Source: Bordetella genomosp. 13 | Lineage (GTDB): Bacteria; Pseudomonadota; Gammaproteobacteria; Burkholderiales; Burkholderiaceae_B | Assembly: GCF_007679965.1 (NCBI RefSeq) | Contig: NZ_VEHL01000004.1 | Coordinates: forward strand, 124,001-188,000 | Direction of reading: 5' to 3' | DNA length: 64,000 bases | Shown: in pieces, positions 1 to 8,089 of the stretch | How the letters are laid out: every line of letters starts with the position of its first letter | Numbering within the stretch: position 1 is the first letter of the stretch | Made by a program: the position numbers and the translations under genes | The notes under the pieces: model-generated | What the model saw: the letters and a program-made list of their open reading frames with translations, nothing else | Told to the model about the DNA's origin: nothing | Database searches by the model: none

Positions 1-90
1 GATGCAGGCGCTCCAGCCGATGCCCAGCCCGCGCGGTTGGGCGATGACGAGCACCAGGGTCAGGGCGAAAATGGCGATGGCGAGCGGCAT
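1..90 (-). CDS. ArsB-type arsenite/ion efflux transporter, N-terminal fragment
   Basis: Only the first 30 codons lie in the window; the gene runs off the left edge. The ATG at 90 opens a hydrophobic segment that continues into the motif QPRGLGIGWSA. A first transmembrane helix followed by Q/W-P-R-G-L-G-I-G-W-S-A is typical of ArsB/SLC13-like ion transporters (family knowledge). These are inner-membrane permeases, often for arsenite or antimonite. The substrate cannot be decided from 30 residues, and no arsR or arsC gene is visible here. Confidence 0.55.
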   Translation of the reverse strand, partial: MPLAIAIFALTLVLVIAQPRGLGIGWSACI

Positions 91-191
91 GGTGCGGCGT
101 GCGGAAGGAAAGCCGCGATGGTAGCGTGTTTCGCGCGCGGCGGATCGCTGTCAGAATCGCGCCCTTGTCATCGCATCGAAGGAGTTCGCCC

Positions 192-632
192 ATGTCCAAC
201 AGTTCGCCCGCTGCCCGCATGGTCGTCGACGCCTGGGAACGCCTGCGCGACGATGCCAGCGTGGTGCGGCACGCGGTGTTCGTGGTCGAGCAGTCGGTGC
301 CGGTCGAGATCGAGATGGACGACCAGGATGCCGTGTCGGTCCATGCCGTGGCCTACGATGCCGAGGGCAGGCCCGTGGCCACCGGCCGCCTGTTGCCAGA
401 CGGCCATATCGGTCGCATGGCGGTGATGGCGCGCACGCGCGGCGCGGGCGTCGGCGGACAGGTGCTGCGGGCGTTGATCGAGCGGGCGCGCGCCCAGGGC
501 CACGCCGAGGTGGCGCTCAATGCCCAGACCCATGCGCGGGCCTTCTACGAAGGCCATGGTTTCGTGGCGGAGGGCGACGAGTTCGTCGAGGCGGGCATCC
601 CGCACGTGTCGATGCGGCTGGCGCTGGACTGA
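192..632 (+). CDS. GNAT family N-acetyltransferase (ElaA-like)
   Basis: A 146-residue single-domain GNAT acetyltransferase. The N-terminal part has VVRHAVFVVEQSVPVEIEMD, the entry motif of ElaA/YbbJ-like members. The acetyl-CoA loop is near residues 80-95 (MARTRGAGVGGQVLRALIERA), and ARAFYEGHGFVAEGDEF is the usual C-terminal strand-helix-strand. The start at 192 was chosen because AAGGAG lies about 8 bases upstream; a longer frame to 99 has no such site. The substrate is unknown. It is transcribed away from the partial transporter and converges on the cytochrome gene, with only 13 bases between stop codons. Confidence 0.85.
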   Translation: MSNSSPAARMVVDAWERLRDDASVVRHAVFVVEQSVPVEIEMDDQDAVSVHAVAYDAEGRPVATGRLLPDGHIGRMAVMARTRGAGVGGQVLRALIERARAQGHAEVALNAQTHARAFYEGHGFVAEGDEFVEAGIPHVSMRLALD

Positions 633-645
633 ACCCGGCCTGCCG

Positions 646-1920
646 TCAGTTCGCCGACGCCGACTCCCGTGCCCGCTTCACCTCCAGCGAGGTCACCGCT
701 GCCGCCGAGTTCCCCCAGCTGTTGCGGATGTACGTGACCAGCAGCGCCGTGTCGTTGTCGTTGAGCACCTGCCCGAACGGCGGCATGCCGTGCGGCCGCG
801 GGTTGTCCGCGGTGGGCGCGGCGAAACCGCCCTCCAGCACCATGCGGATGGCATTGATGGGCGACGGCGCCGTCACGGTCGGATTTCCCGCCAGCGGCGG
901 CCAGGCCTGCGTGCTGCCTTCGCCCGATGCCTGGTGGCATTGCGCGCAGTGCTGGGCGTACAGTTTGCCGCCGGCTTCCAGCGCCGCGGGCTGCGGGGCC
1001 GTGGTGCGCGGCGCCTGCGTGGCGGGCGCCAGGCTCTTCAGATAGACGCCGATTGCCAGGGCGTCGTCGGCGCTCAGGTGCTGTGTGCTGCCCTGGACCA
1101 CTTCGGCCATCGGGCCGCTGGCCGTGGAGTGCGCGGCCATGCCGGTGCGCAGCAGCGCGGCGATGTCTTCGGCGGACCAGTTGCCCAGGCCCGTGGCGGG
1201 CGAGCCGCTCAGCGCCGGCGCATACCAGTCCAGCATCGGGATCAGGCCACCGCCTAGGGCGGCGCCGTCCACGGTGGCGCCCATGCCATTGCGCGGCGCA
1301 TGGCAGGCCGCGCAATGGCCCATGCCCTGCGTCAGGTAGCGCCCGCGGTTCCATTGAGCCGGGCGGTCCGCGTCGTCTTCCAGCACGCCCGGCGTGAAGT
1401 ACAGCACGCGCCAGGCTGCCAGCAGCGGCCGCTGGTCATACGGGAAGCGCAGCTCGGGGGCGCGGCTGGCCTGGCTCACCGCCGGTATCGTGCGTAGATA
1501 GGCATACAGCGCGTCCGAATCCGCGCGCGACACGCGCGTGTACTCGGTATACGGAAAGGCTGGATAAAGCAGCGTCCCGTCGCGCGACTTGCCGTTGTGC
1601 AACGCGTTCCAGAACTCGTCCGCGGTCCACGCCCCGATGCCGGTCTGGGCGTCGGGCGTGATGTTGGGCCCGTACAGCGTGCCGAACGGCGTGGGCACTG
1701 GCGTGCCGCCCGCATACGCCTTGCCGCCGCGCGCCGTGTGGCAGGTCATGCAGTTGCCGACCAGCGCGAGGTAGCGGCCGCGTTCGAGCTGGGCGGCGGG
1801 ATCGGTGGCGGGCACGGAAGGCGGGCCGGCGTCCTCGCGCGTGCCCAGCCAATACGTGGCGCCCGCGGCCGCCGCGATCAGCAGCAGCAAGGCCAGCAGG
1901 ATGCGTGCAATCAGTCTCAT
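646..1920 (-). CDS. Membrane-anchored three-haem cytochrome c (alcohol/gluconate dehydrogenase cytochrome-subunit type)
   Basis: A 424-residue protein with an N-terminal hydrophobic signal/anchor (residues 4-24) and three CXXCH haem c sites: CMTCH at 57-61, CAACH at 203-207 and CAQCH at 325-329. Three consecutive cytochrome c domains of this length are typical of the cytochrome subunit of membrane alcohol, aldehyde or gluconate dehydrogenases, which passes electrons to ubiquinone or an oxidase. No dehydrogenase catalytic subunit lies beside it. It follows the c4-type cytochrome gene by 11 bases on the same strand, so the two are probably co-transcribed downstream of the cio genes. The start is the ATG before MRLIARILL; a longer frame exists but would precede the signal. 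Confidence 0.88.
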   Translation of the reverse strand: MRLIARILLALLLLIAAAAGATYWLGTREDAGPPSVPATDPAAQLERGRYLALVGNCMTCHTARGGKAYAGGTPVPTPFGTLYGPNITPDAQTGIGAWTADEFWNALHNGKSRDGTLLYPAFPYTEYTRVSRADSDALYAYLRTIPAVSQASRAPELRFPYDQRPLLAAWRVLYFTPGVLEDDADRPAQWNRGRYLTQGMGHCAACHAPRNGMGATVDGAALGGGLIPMLDWYAPALSGSPATGLGNWSAEDIAALLRTGMAAHSTASGPMAEVVQGSTQHLSADDALAIGVYLKSLAPATQAPRTTAPQPAALEAGGKLYAQHCAQCHQASGEGSTQAWPPLAGNPTVTAPSPINAIRMVLEGGFAAPTADNPRPHGMPPFGQVLNDNDTALLVTYIRNSWGNSAAAVTSLEVKRARESASAN

Positions 1921-1931
1921 GGGAGATCCGT

Positions 1932-2735
1932 TCAGCGTTGTGACTGGCTGCCGCATTGCGCGGGCAGGGTGGCCGAACCGGCGGGCTCGGGCGCGTAGCC
2001 GGGTTCGACCGGCTGCGATGACAGCCAGGCCGATACCGCGCTGATGTCCTCCGGCGTGAGCTTGCTGGCCACCTCGGCCATGCAATCGGGGGCCGCGGCC
2101 TGGCGGCGGGCATTCTTCCAGCCGCCGATCTGCGACACGAGATAGTCGCGCGGCAGGCCCAGCAGGCCGGGGATGGCCGGCTGCATGCCGCCCAGGGCGG
2201 CGCCGTGGCAGGCCGCGCAGGCGGCCAGGCCGCGCGCGGGGTCGCCCTGCGTGACCAGCATGCGGCCATGATCGAGCTGCACCGCGGGCACGTTCGACGA
2301 CGCCGCGGCCGGATAGGGCACGTGCTGCTGCGCGAAGTAGCCGGCGATCTCGTGCAGATAGGCGTCCGGCAGGTTGGCCAGCAGGTGCTGCATCGGGCGG
2401 TACTGGCGGCGCCCGTCGCGGAAGTTCAACAACTGGTGGTAGAGGTAGTCCTGCGGCTTGCCGGCCAGGCGTGGGTAGTACCCGTCGCTGCCGGCGCGGC
2501 CCTGTTCGCCATGGCAGGCCGTACAGGCCGCGACGCGCGCGGCCATGGTGCCGGGCTGCAGGACGGCTTTGGCGTCGGCGTCTGCCGCGCGGGCGGGCGC
2601 GGCGGCGAGGCAGGCCATGATGGCGAGTGCGGCGAAAAGTGCGGCGGCCGGCACCGCAGCGGCGCGGGCCAAGGGCGGCGTGAGGCTGCGTCGGCGCGCA
2701 GCGCGGGGCGTGCAGGGGGCGTTCGGCATCGGCAT
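1932..2735 (-). CDS. Dihaem cytochrome c (c4 type)
   Basis: A 267-residue secreted protein with a long Arg-rich N-region, hydrophobic core and Ala-x-Ala cleavage region near residues 46-50 (APARA). Two CXXCH sites are seen: CTACH at 71-75 and CAACH at 173-177. The repeated GYYPRLAGKP and AIPGLLGLP segments after each haem give the two-lobed c4 pattern. The c4 cytochromes are periplasmic electron carriers that usually donate to terminal oxidases. It is the first gene of the pair with the three-haem cytochrome. The stretch between it and the DUF2474 gene (2736-2861) holds no other gene. Confidence 0.88.
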   Translation of the reverse strand: MPMPNAPCTPRAARRRSLTPPLARAAAVPAAALFAALAIMACLAAAPARAADADAKAVLQPGTMAARVAACTACHGEQGRAGSDGYYPRLAGKPQDYLYHQLLNFRDGRRQYRPMQHLLANLPDAYLHEIAGYFAQQHVPYPAAASSNVPAVQLDHGRMLVTQGDPARGLAACAACHGAALGGMQPAIPGLLGLPRDYLVSQIGGWKNARRQAAAPDCMAEVASKLTPEDISAVSAWLSSQPVEPGYAPEPAGSATLPAQCGSQSQR

Positions 2736-2861
2736 TGTCGTTATGGCGCCGGCGGAGAGCCGGCTTGGTATGGGGAACTGCCGGGCACTAGCATACGATG
2801 CATTGCCCGGTCGGTACAGGCGCGGTGCGCGCCCTCACAGGGGGCGTGGGGTGCCCGATCA

Positions 2862-2999
2862 TCAGGCCGTCATGCCCGCCGCACCCATGAGCAAGCGCAA
2901 TCCATACGCCGCCAGCCCGAGCGCGGCCACGCTGGCCGCCCAGATCAGCACCAGCCACAACAGGCGGCGCGGCCAGTTCGGCGCGTAGCCGGGCCGCAT
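2862..2999 (-). CDS. DUF2474 small subunit of cyanide-insensitive quinol oxidase
   Basis: A 45-residue protein: short basic N-terminus (PNWPRR), one transmembrane helix (LLWLVLIWAASVAALGLAAY) and a short tail. This matches DUF2474, the CydX-like single-helix proteins encoded after CIO-type cydB genes. The ATG at 2999 shares one base with the TGA of cioB (TGATG), implying translational coupling. Its position as the third gene of the operon supports the assignment. Confidence 0.82.
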   Translation of the reverse strand: MRPGYAPNWPRRLLWLVLIWAASVAALGLAAYGLRLLMGAAGMTA

Positions 3000-4006
3000 C
3001 AGTGGTACCCCTCGCCGGCCCGCACCTTGCCGCGGAACACGTAATACGACCACGCGGTGTACATGAGGATGATGGGCACGATCAGTAGCGCGCCCACCAG
3101 TGCGAACCCCTGGCTTTGCGGCGGACCGGCCGCGTCCCAGATCGACAGGCTGGGCGGCACGATGGCGGGCCACAGGCTGATGCCCAGCCCGCTATAGCCC
3201 AGGAACACCAGGACGAGCGACAGCACGAACGGACCGCCATGCGGCGTGCCGCGCAACTGGCGCAACAGCATCCAGCCGGCCGCGGCCACCAGCACGGGCA
3301 CGGGCGCGAACCAGATCAGGTTGGGCAAGGCGAACCAGCGCTGCGCGATGCCGGGCTGCGCCAGCGGCGTCCAGATGCTGATGGCCGCGATCACCGCCAG
3401 CAGCGCCCAGGTCAGCACGCGCGCGTGCCGGACCATGCGCCGCTGCAGCTCGCCCTCGGTCTTCAGGATCAGCCAGGTGCTGCCCAGCAGCGCATACGCC
3501 AGCACCAGCCCCACGCCGGTGAACAGCGGGAACGGCTGCAGCCAGTCCAGCGGCCCGCCTGCATAGGTTCCATTCGCCACCGGAATGCCTTCGATATAGG
3601 CGCCCAGCGTGACACCCTGGAAAAAAGCGGCGACGAACGACCCCGCCGTGAACGAATTGTCCCAGAACGGCCGGTGGCGCTCGTCCGCCTTGAAGCGGAA
3701 CTCGAACGCGACGCCGCGGAAGATCAGCCCCAGCAGCATGGCCACCAGGGGCAGGTGCAGCGCATCCAGGATGATCGCGTAGGCCAACGGAAATGCCGCC
3801 AGCAGGCCCGCGCCGCCCAGCACCAGCCAGGTTTCGTTGCCGTCCCAGACCGGCGCAACGGTATTGACCATCACATCCCGGTCGTCGTGGCCGGGCGTGA
3901 AAGGAAAGAGAATGCCGATGCCCAGGTCGAACCCGTCCATCACCACGTACATCATGATGCCGAACAGGATGATGGCGGCCCAGATCAGAGAAAGATCGAT
4001 GCCCAT
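2999..4006 (-). CDS. cioB: Cyanide-insensitive (bd-type) quinol oxidase subunit II
   Basis: A 335-residue polytopic membrane protein beginning MGIDLSLIWAAIILFGIMMY and containing YVVMDGFDLGIGILFPF, the CydB/CioB signature near the N-terminus, then VAPVWDGNETWLVLGGAGL. About eight to nine helices are visible. With CioA it forms the haem-bearing bd-type oxidase that reduces O2 with ubiquinol. The ATG follows the cioA stop by one base, so translation is coupled. A longer frame to 4075 overlaps cioA and was rejected because the family start is MGIDL. Confidence 0.93.
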   Translation of the reverse strand: MGIDLSLIWAAIILFGIMMYVVMDGFDLGIGILFPFTPGHDDRDVMVNTVAPVWDGNETWLVLGGAGLLAAFPLAYAIILDALHLPLVAMLLGLIFRGVAFEFRFKADERHRPFWDNSFTAGSFVAAFFQGVTLGAYIEGIPVANGTYAGGPLDWLQPFPLFTGVGLVLAYALLGSTWLILKTEGELQRRMVRHARVLTWALLAVIAAISIWTPLAQPGIAQRWFALPNLIWFAPVPVLVAAAGWMLLRQLRGTPHGGPFVLSLVLVFLGYSGLGISLWPAIVPPSLSIWDAAGPPQSQGFALVGALLIVPIILMYTAWSYYVFRGKVRAGEGYH

Positions 4007-4007
4007 G

Positions 4008-5423
4008 TCAGGCTTCCTCTTGAGTGGCGGTGGCGGACGCCGCCGACAGCGGGCGCATGGGCTGGCGCGGTTCACCCGGGCCGCCGCTCAGGGGCGCGTG
4101 TCCCGGCGCCGGCGTGGGGCCCATGCGGATCAGGCGCAGCACGTACGACACCCCCGCGCCGAACACCAGCAGGTACGACGCCACGAACACCGCCAGCGTC
4201 AGCGCGAGATCGCCGGTGGCGTGCGGCGTGGCGGCGTCCGCCGTGCGCATCACCCCATAGACGATCCAGGGCTGCCGTCCGATCTCGGTGGTGTACCAGC
4301 CCGCCAGGATGGCCACCACGCCGGCCGGCCCCATCAATACGGCAAAGCGTTGCAGCGCCCGCGACTGATAGAGCGTGCCGCGCCATCTCGCCCAGGCCGC
4401 CCACAGGCCCAGCCCGATCATCAGCAGTCCCAGGCCGACCATGATGCGGAAGGTCCAGAATACGATGGTGGAATTGGGCCGGTCTTCCTTTGGAAACGCC
4501 TTGAGCCCCGCGAACTGGCCATCCCAGCTGTGCGTGAGGATCAGGCTGCCCAGGCGGGGGATGTTCACGGCGTAGCGCGTGGTCTCGTTCTCCATGTCCG
4601 GGATGCCGAACAACGTCAGCGGCACGCCCTTGCCGGGCTCGTTCTCCCAGTGCCCTTCCATGGCGGCGATCTTGGCGGGCTGGTGCTCCAGCGTGTTCAG
4701 GCCATGGAAGTCGCCCACCACGGCCTGCAGCGGCGCGACGATCACCAGCATGCCCATCGCCATGGCGAACATCTTGCGCACGGACTTGCTGCGGTCGCCG
4801 CGCAGCAGGTGCCACGCGGCTGCGCCGCCCACGATCAGCGCCGTGGCCAGGAATGCCGCCAGGCTCATGTGCGCCAGCCGGTACGGAAACGATGGGTTGA
4901 AGATGACCGCCAGCCAGTCCACGGGCACGACGCGGCCGTCCTGGATGTCATAGCCTGCCGGCGTGTGCATCCAGCTGTTGGAGGCCAGGATCCAGGTCGT
5001 GGAGATCAGCGTCCCGATGGCCACCATGACGGTGGACAGGAAGTGCAGCGCGGGTCCGACGCGCGACCAGCCGAACAGCATGACGCCCAGAAAACCCGCT
5101 TCGAGGAAGAACGCGGTGAGGACTTCGTACGCCAGCAGCGGGCCAGTGACGCCGCCGGCGAAGCGGGAAAAGCCGCTCCAGTGCGTGCCGAACTGATAGG
5201 CCATCACCAGTCCCGACACGACGCCCATGCCGAAGTTGACGGCGAAGATGCGCAGCCAGAAGAAGTACAGGTCGCGGTAGACCTGCCTGCGTGTCCGCAG
5301 CCAGCATGCTTCCAGAACCGCCAGATAACTGGCCAGGCCGATGGTGATGGCCGGGAAGATAATGTGGAACGAAATGGTGAAGCCGAACTGTATGCGGGCG
5401 AGCAGGAGCGCGTCGCTGTCCAT
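4008..5423 (-). CDS. cioA: Cyanide-insensitive (bd-type) quinol oxidase subunit I
   Basis: A 471-residue polytopic protein. Residue H20 in the segment ISFHIIFPAITIGLA is the conserved haem b595-ligand region, and the quinol/haem b558 motif GWYTTEIGRQPW is near 374-385. At 471 residues it is about 50 shorter than E. coli CydA. A short Q-loop is the mark of the CIO subfamily, which is cyanide-tolerant in Pseudomonas. It leads the operon cioA-cioB-DUF2474. The 197 bases upstream to the tRNA terminator should carry the promoter, but no clear -35/-10 or Anr box was recognised. Confidence 0.93.
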   Translation of the reverse strand: MDSDALLLARIQFGFTISFHIIFPAITIGLASYLAVLEACWLRTRRQVYRDLYFFWLRIFAVNFGMGVVSGLVMAYQFGTHWSGFSRFAGGVTGPLLAYEVLTAFFLEAGFLGVMLFGWSRVGPALHFLSTVMVAIGTLISTTWILASNSWMHTPAGYDIQDGRVVPVDWLAVIFNPSFPYRLAHMSLAAFLATALIVGGAAAWHLLRGDRSKSVRKMFAMAMGMLVIVAPLQAVVGDFHGLNTLEHQPAKIAAMEGHWENEPGKGVPLTLFGIPDMENETTRYAVNIPRLGSLILTHSWDGQFAGLKAFPKEDRPNSTIVFWTFRIMVGLGLLMIGLGLWAAWARWRGTLYQSRALQRFAVLMGPAGVVAILAGWYTTEIGRQPWIVYGVMRTADAATPHATGDLALTLAVFVASYLLVFGAGVSYVLRLIRMGPTPAPGHAPLSGGPGEPRQPMRPLSAASATATQEEA

Positions 5424-5620
5424 CTGGGTGCTCCGGTGTGCGCGGCGGCATGACGCCGCCGCGCGATGCGCGTGGATCTGGCGGGGCGTGAATCCGCACG
5501 CGGCGTGCCCGCGTGGACGCGGCAGGAGCGGGAAGGGGGAATGCGCCGCACGTGCGAGCGCTCGGACGGCGCAATGATCCGCAGGCGTGGATCCTGTGCG
5601 GCAGGATTGGCCCGGAAAGC

Positions 5621-5644
5621 AAAAAAGCCACGCGGTTGCGTGGC
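5621..5644 (-). terminator. Rho-independent terminator of tRNA-Leu
   Basis: Read on the minus strand, GCCACGC - AACC - GCGTGGC is followed by TTTTTT. The perfect 7-bp stem with a four-base loop and six-T tract lies about 50 bases past the 3' end of the tRNA-Leu gene. It also insulates cioA from tRNA transcription. Confidence 0.85.
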
Positions 5645-5696
5645 TTCTTGCTGTGCCGACTTGGTAGTGTCGGCCAAGCTGCGGGTACTAAAGCGG

Positions 5697-5781
5697 TGGT
5701 GCCCAGGAGAGGACTCGAACCTCCACACCTTGCGGCACATGGACCTGAACCATGCGCGTCTACCAATTCCGCCACCTGGGC
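5697..5781 (-). tRNA. tRNA-Leu (anticodon CAG)
   Basis: An 85-base class II tRNA including an encoded CCA. The acceptor GCCCAGG pairs with CCTGGGC. The anticodon stem CATGG/CCATG encloses the loop TTCAGGT, giving anticodon CAG for codon CUG. A variable arm is present, and TTCGAGTC forms the T loop. The sequence is identical to the second copy at 9250-9334. Confidence 0.97.
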
Positions 5782-5910
5782 ACTGTGATTCCGCAAGCGT
5801 TTCGTTTTTCGCGATTCGCTGTGTCATCAGCAGAGGAACGAGATTATGCACACGTTTTTTGGTTTGTGCAAGCGGCTGGCGTCTTTTTTCAAAATATTTA
5901 TAGTTCGGCC

Positions 5911-6699
5911 ATGAGTCGACCCGCTTGCTCCCGCTGCGCCCGCCCGCTGACCCGCTGCCTATGCCCGATGATTCCCTCGCTGCCCAGCCGCACGCGGGTA
6001 GTCGTGCTGCAGCATCCCGGCGAGGCCCGCCATGCCCTGAACACCGCGCGCCTGGCCGTGCTTGGCCTGCGCAACGCGCGGTTGCTGGTGGGAGATCGGT
6101 TCACATCGGATGCCTGGCGGACGCCTGGCTACGTGCCGCATCTGCTGTTTCCCGGTGCCGCGGCGCGCATATTGGTTCGGGGCGACGGCAACATGATTTC
6201 CGGCGGCGAAAGCCGCGATGGTGGCGACGGCAACGGCATTGTCGAAGGCCACGGCGGCAGTAACGGGGACGCTCAAGGCAACTGCGGCGCCCACGATGGC
6301 GGCGCCACCAAGGGCCATGGCCACGGCAGCGAGGAAGCCTGCTGCGAATGCGCAGCGCCCTCGCCACGGCCCGCCGCGCCTTGCCTGCTCGTCGTGCCCG
6401 ATGGCACCTGGCGCCATGCGCGCAATCTGCTGCGGCTCAATCCCGAATTGGCCGAGCTGCCGCGCGTCGCGCTGCCGGCGGGTTCGGTGTCGCGCTATCG
6501 TGTGCGGCAGGCGCGCGAATCCGGTGCGCTGTCCACGCTGGAAGCCATCGTGCAGGCGCTGAACGCACTGGAGGCGCAGGCTGCGTTCGACGCGCTGCTG
6601 CGGCCCTTCGATGCGCTGGTCGATGGGCAGATCGCCGCCATGGGCGCGGACGTGTACGAACGCCACCACGTGCGTCGGGCGGGCGCGCGGTCGCGATAG
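5911..6699 (+). CDS. DTW-domain protein, probable tRNA-uridine aminocarboxypropyltransferase, with low-complexity insert
   Basis: A 262-residue protein. The N-terminus has a zinc-type cluster C6-x2-C9-x6-C16-x-C18. The DTW-domain signature is DGTW at 164-167 (VVPDGTWRHARNLL). DTW proteins (TapT/YfiP type) transfer the aminocarboxypropyl group of SAM to tRNA uridine to give acp3U. Residues about 89-157 form a Gly/Asp/His/Asn-rich insert with extra Cys (CCEC near 144-147) where the family normally has a short linker. Base composition does not drop there, so it looks like in-frame expansion rather than a frameshift. The ATG at 5911 sits just before the Cys motif. The AT-rich stretch 5782-5910 probably holds the promoter. 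Confidence 0.8.
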   Translation: MSRPACSRCARPLTRCLCPMIPSLPSRTRVVVLQHPGEARHALNTARLAVLGLRNARLLVGDRFTSDAWRTPGYVPHLLFPGAAARILVRGDGNMISGGESRDGGDGNGIVEGHGGSNGDAQGNCGAHDGGATKGHGHGSEEACCECAAPSPRPAAPCLLVVPDGTWRHARNLLRLNPELAELPRVALPAGSVSRYRVRQARESGALSTLEAIVQALNALEAQAAFDALLRPFDALVDGQIAAMGADVYERHHVRRAGARSR

Positions 6700-6833
6700 C
6701 GCGTCGACGGTGTGCTCGCCAGCCGCGTCGCGGAGGCTGCACGGCGTGCGGCGATCCGGCGTCCCAGGATTTGTGAGGCCGCGCGGCGATCGGCATAATG
6801 CTTCGCGGGTCCGACCAGACAGGGGTGGCGCGC

Positions 6834-7460
6834 ATGGAACGCAGGGCAGTGTCTTCACGGTCTAACGCCATTATCCGGGGCATGGCCCGGCGGCTGGCCA
6901 CCACGCGCGTCACGCCCAACCAGATCTCCGTTGCCAGCGTGGCCGCCTCGCTGCTGGCTCCATTGGGCCTGCTGGCCATCGGCGGGCCGGGCGGCGCGTC
7001 GCTGGCCATCCTGGGCATCCAGCTGCGCCTGCTGGCCAACGTGCTCGATGGCCTGGTGGCCGTCGAGGGCGGCAAGGGCTCGGCGATGGGCGCGCTGTAC
7101 AACGAGTTTCCCGATCGCCTGGCCGATTCGATCATTTTGGTGTCGCTGGGCCATGCCGCGCAAAGCGTCGAACTGGGCTGGCTGTGCGCGCTGCTGGCCG
7201 CGCTGACGGCGTACGTGCGGGTCTTCGGCGGCGCGATGGGCCAGCCGCAGCGGTTCCTGGGCCCCATGGCCAAGCAGCATCGCATGGCGGTGGCCACCGT
7301 GGCATTGGCCGCGGCGGCCTGCGCGCCGCTGGCGCCGTCGTTTCCCCTGGATCCCGCCGCCTTGCGCATCGGGCTCATCATCATCGCGGTGGGCTCGGCC
7401 TGGACCTGCTGGACGCGCACGCGCGCCATCGCCGCCGGCCTCACCGAGGAGGCGCAATGA
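6834..7460 (+). CDS. CDP-alcohol phosphatidyltransferase family membrane protein (YnbA-like)
   Basis: A 208-residue membrane protein whose central segment NVLDGLVAVEGGKGSAMG followed by FPDRLAD corresponds to the CDP-alcohol phosphotransferase motif DxxDGxxAR-G-D-D. The first Asp is Asn, and the AR is AV. The C-terminal DRLAD aspartates are kept. Such enzymes join a CDP-diacylglycerol or CDP-linked headgroup to an alcohol. It heads a tight three-gene operon with an acyltransferase and a CdsA homologue, like E. coli ynbA-ynbB. The ATG at 6834 was chosen over an upstream ATG at 6798 because AGGGG lies 8 bases before it. The substrate is unknown. Confidence 0.78.
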   Translation: MERRAVSSRSNAIIRGMARRLATTRVTPNQISVASVAASLLAPLGLLAIGGPGGASLAILGIQLRLLANVLDGLVAVEGGKGSAMGALYNEFPDRLADSIILVSLGHAAQSVELGWLCALLAALTAYVRVFGGAMGQPQRFLGPMAKQHRMAVATVALAAAACAPLAPSFPLDPAALRIGLIIIAVGSAWTCWTRTRAIAAGLTEEAQ

Positions 7461-8083
7461 TCCAGCGCGGGCGTAGCTATCGCGTGCTGCGCGAGCTGCT
7501 GTGCGGACTGGTGCGTTTCCTGGTCGGGGCGTATCCCAGCGGGGACATGCCGCCGGCGCATCGGCAGACCCTGTATTTCGCCAACCACACCAGCCACCTG
7601 GATACGCTGGTGATCCTGGCCGCGTTGAAGCTGCGTGCCCGCTCGCGGGTGCGGCCGGTGGCCGCGCGCGACTACTGGTGCAAGACCAACGGCCGGCGGT
7701 GGGTGGCCGAGAAAATTCTGAACGTCGTCTTCATCGACCGGCAGCGCGCCACCGGGGGCGACCCGCTGGCGCCGGTCCGCCAGGCGTTGGAAGAGGGCGC
7801 CTCGCTGATCTTCTTTCCCGAAGGCACGCGCGGCGATCAGGAACTGCCCGGCGCCTTCAAGAGCGGCCTGTACCGGCTGGCGCAGGAGTTTCCGGCCATG
7901 AACCTGGCGCCCGTGTACCTGGAGAACCTGCATCGCATCCTGCCCAAGGGCGCGCTGCTGCCGTTGCCGCTGATCAACAAGGTGCACTTCGGCCCGGTGC
8001 TGGCGCGCGTCGACGATGAATCCAAGGAAGACTTCCTGGCCCGCGCCCACGAGGCGGTCACCCGCCTGTCGCCCGGCCATTGA
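7457..8083 (+). CDS. 1-acyl-sn-glycerol-3-phosphate acyltransferase family protein
   Basis: A 208-residue PlsC-type acyltransferase. The catalytic HX4D motif is in NHTSHLD (about residues 42-48), and the glycerol-3-phosphate-binding motif is FPEGTRG (about 119-125), followed by KSGLYRLA. The ATG overlaps the previous stop (ATGA), so the two proteins are probably made in fixed ratio. With the flanking phosphatidyltransferase and CdsA genes it suggests a dedicated, non-housekeeping phospholipid route. The true acceptor could be a lysophospholipid. Confidence 0.85.
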   Translation: MIQRGRSYRVLRELLCGLVRFLVGAYPSGDMPPAHRQTLYFANHTSHLDTLVILAALKLRARSRVRPVAARDYWCKTNGRRWVAEKILNVVFIDRQRATGGDPLAPVRQALEEGASLIFFPEGTRGDQELPGAFKSGLYRLAQEFPAMNLAPVYLENLHRILPKGALLPLPLINKVHFGPVLARVDDESKEDFLARAHEAVTRLSPGH

Positions 8084-8089
8084 GATGGA

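Noticed and set aside
5424..5620. Anr/FNR box upstream of cioA
   Set aside because: No TTGAT-N4-ATCAA-like sequence was found in the stretch.
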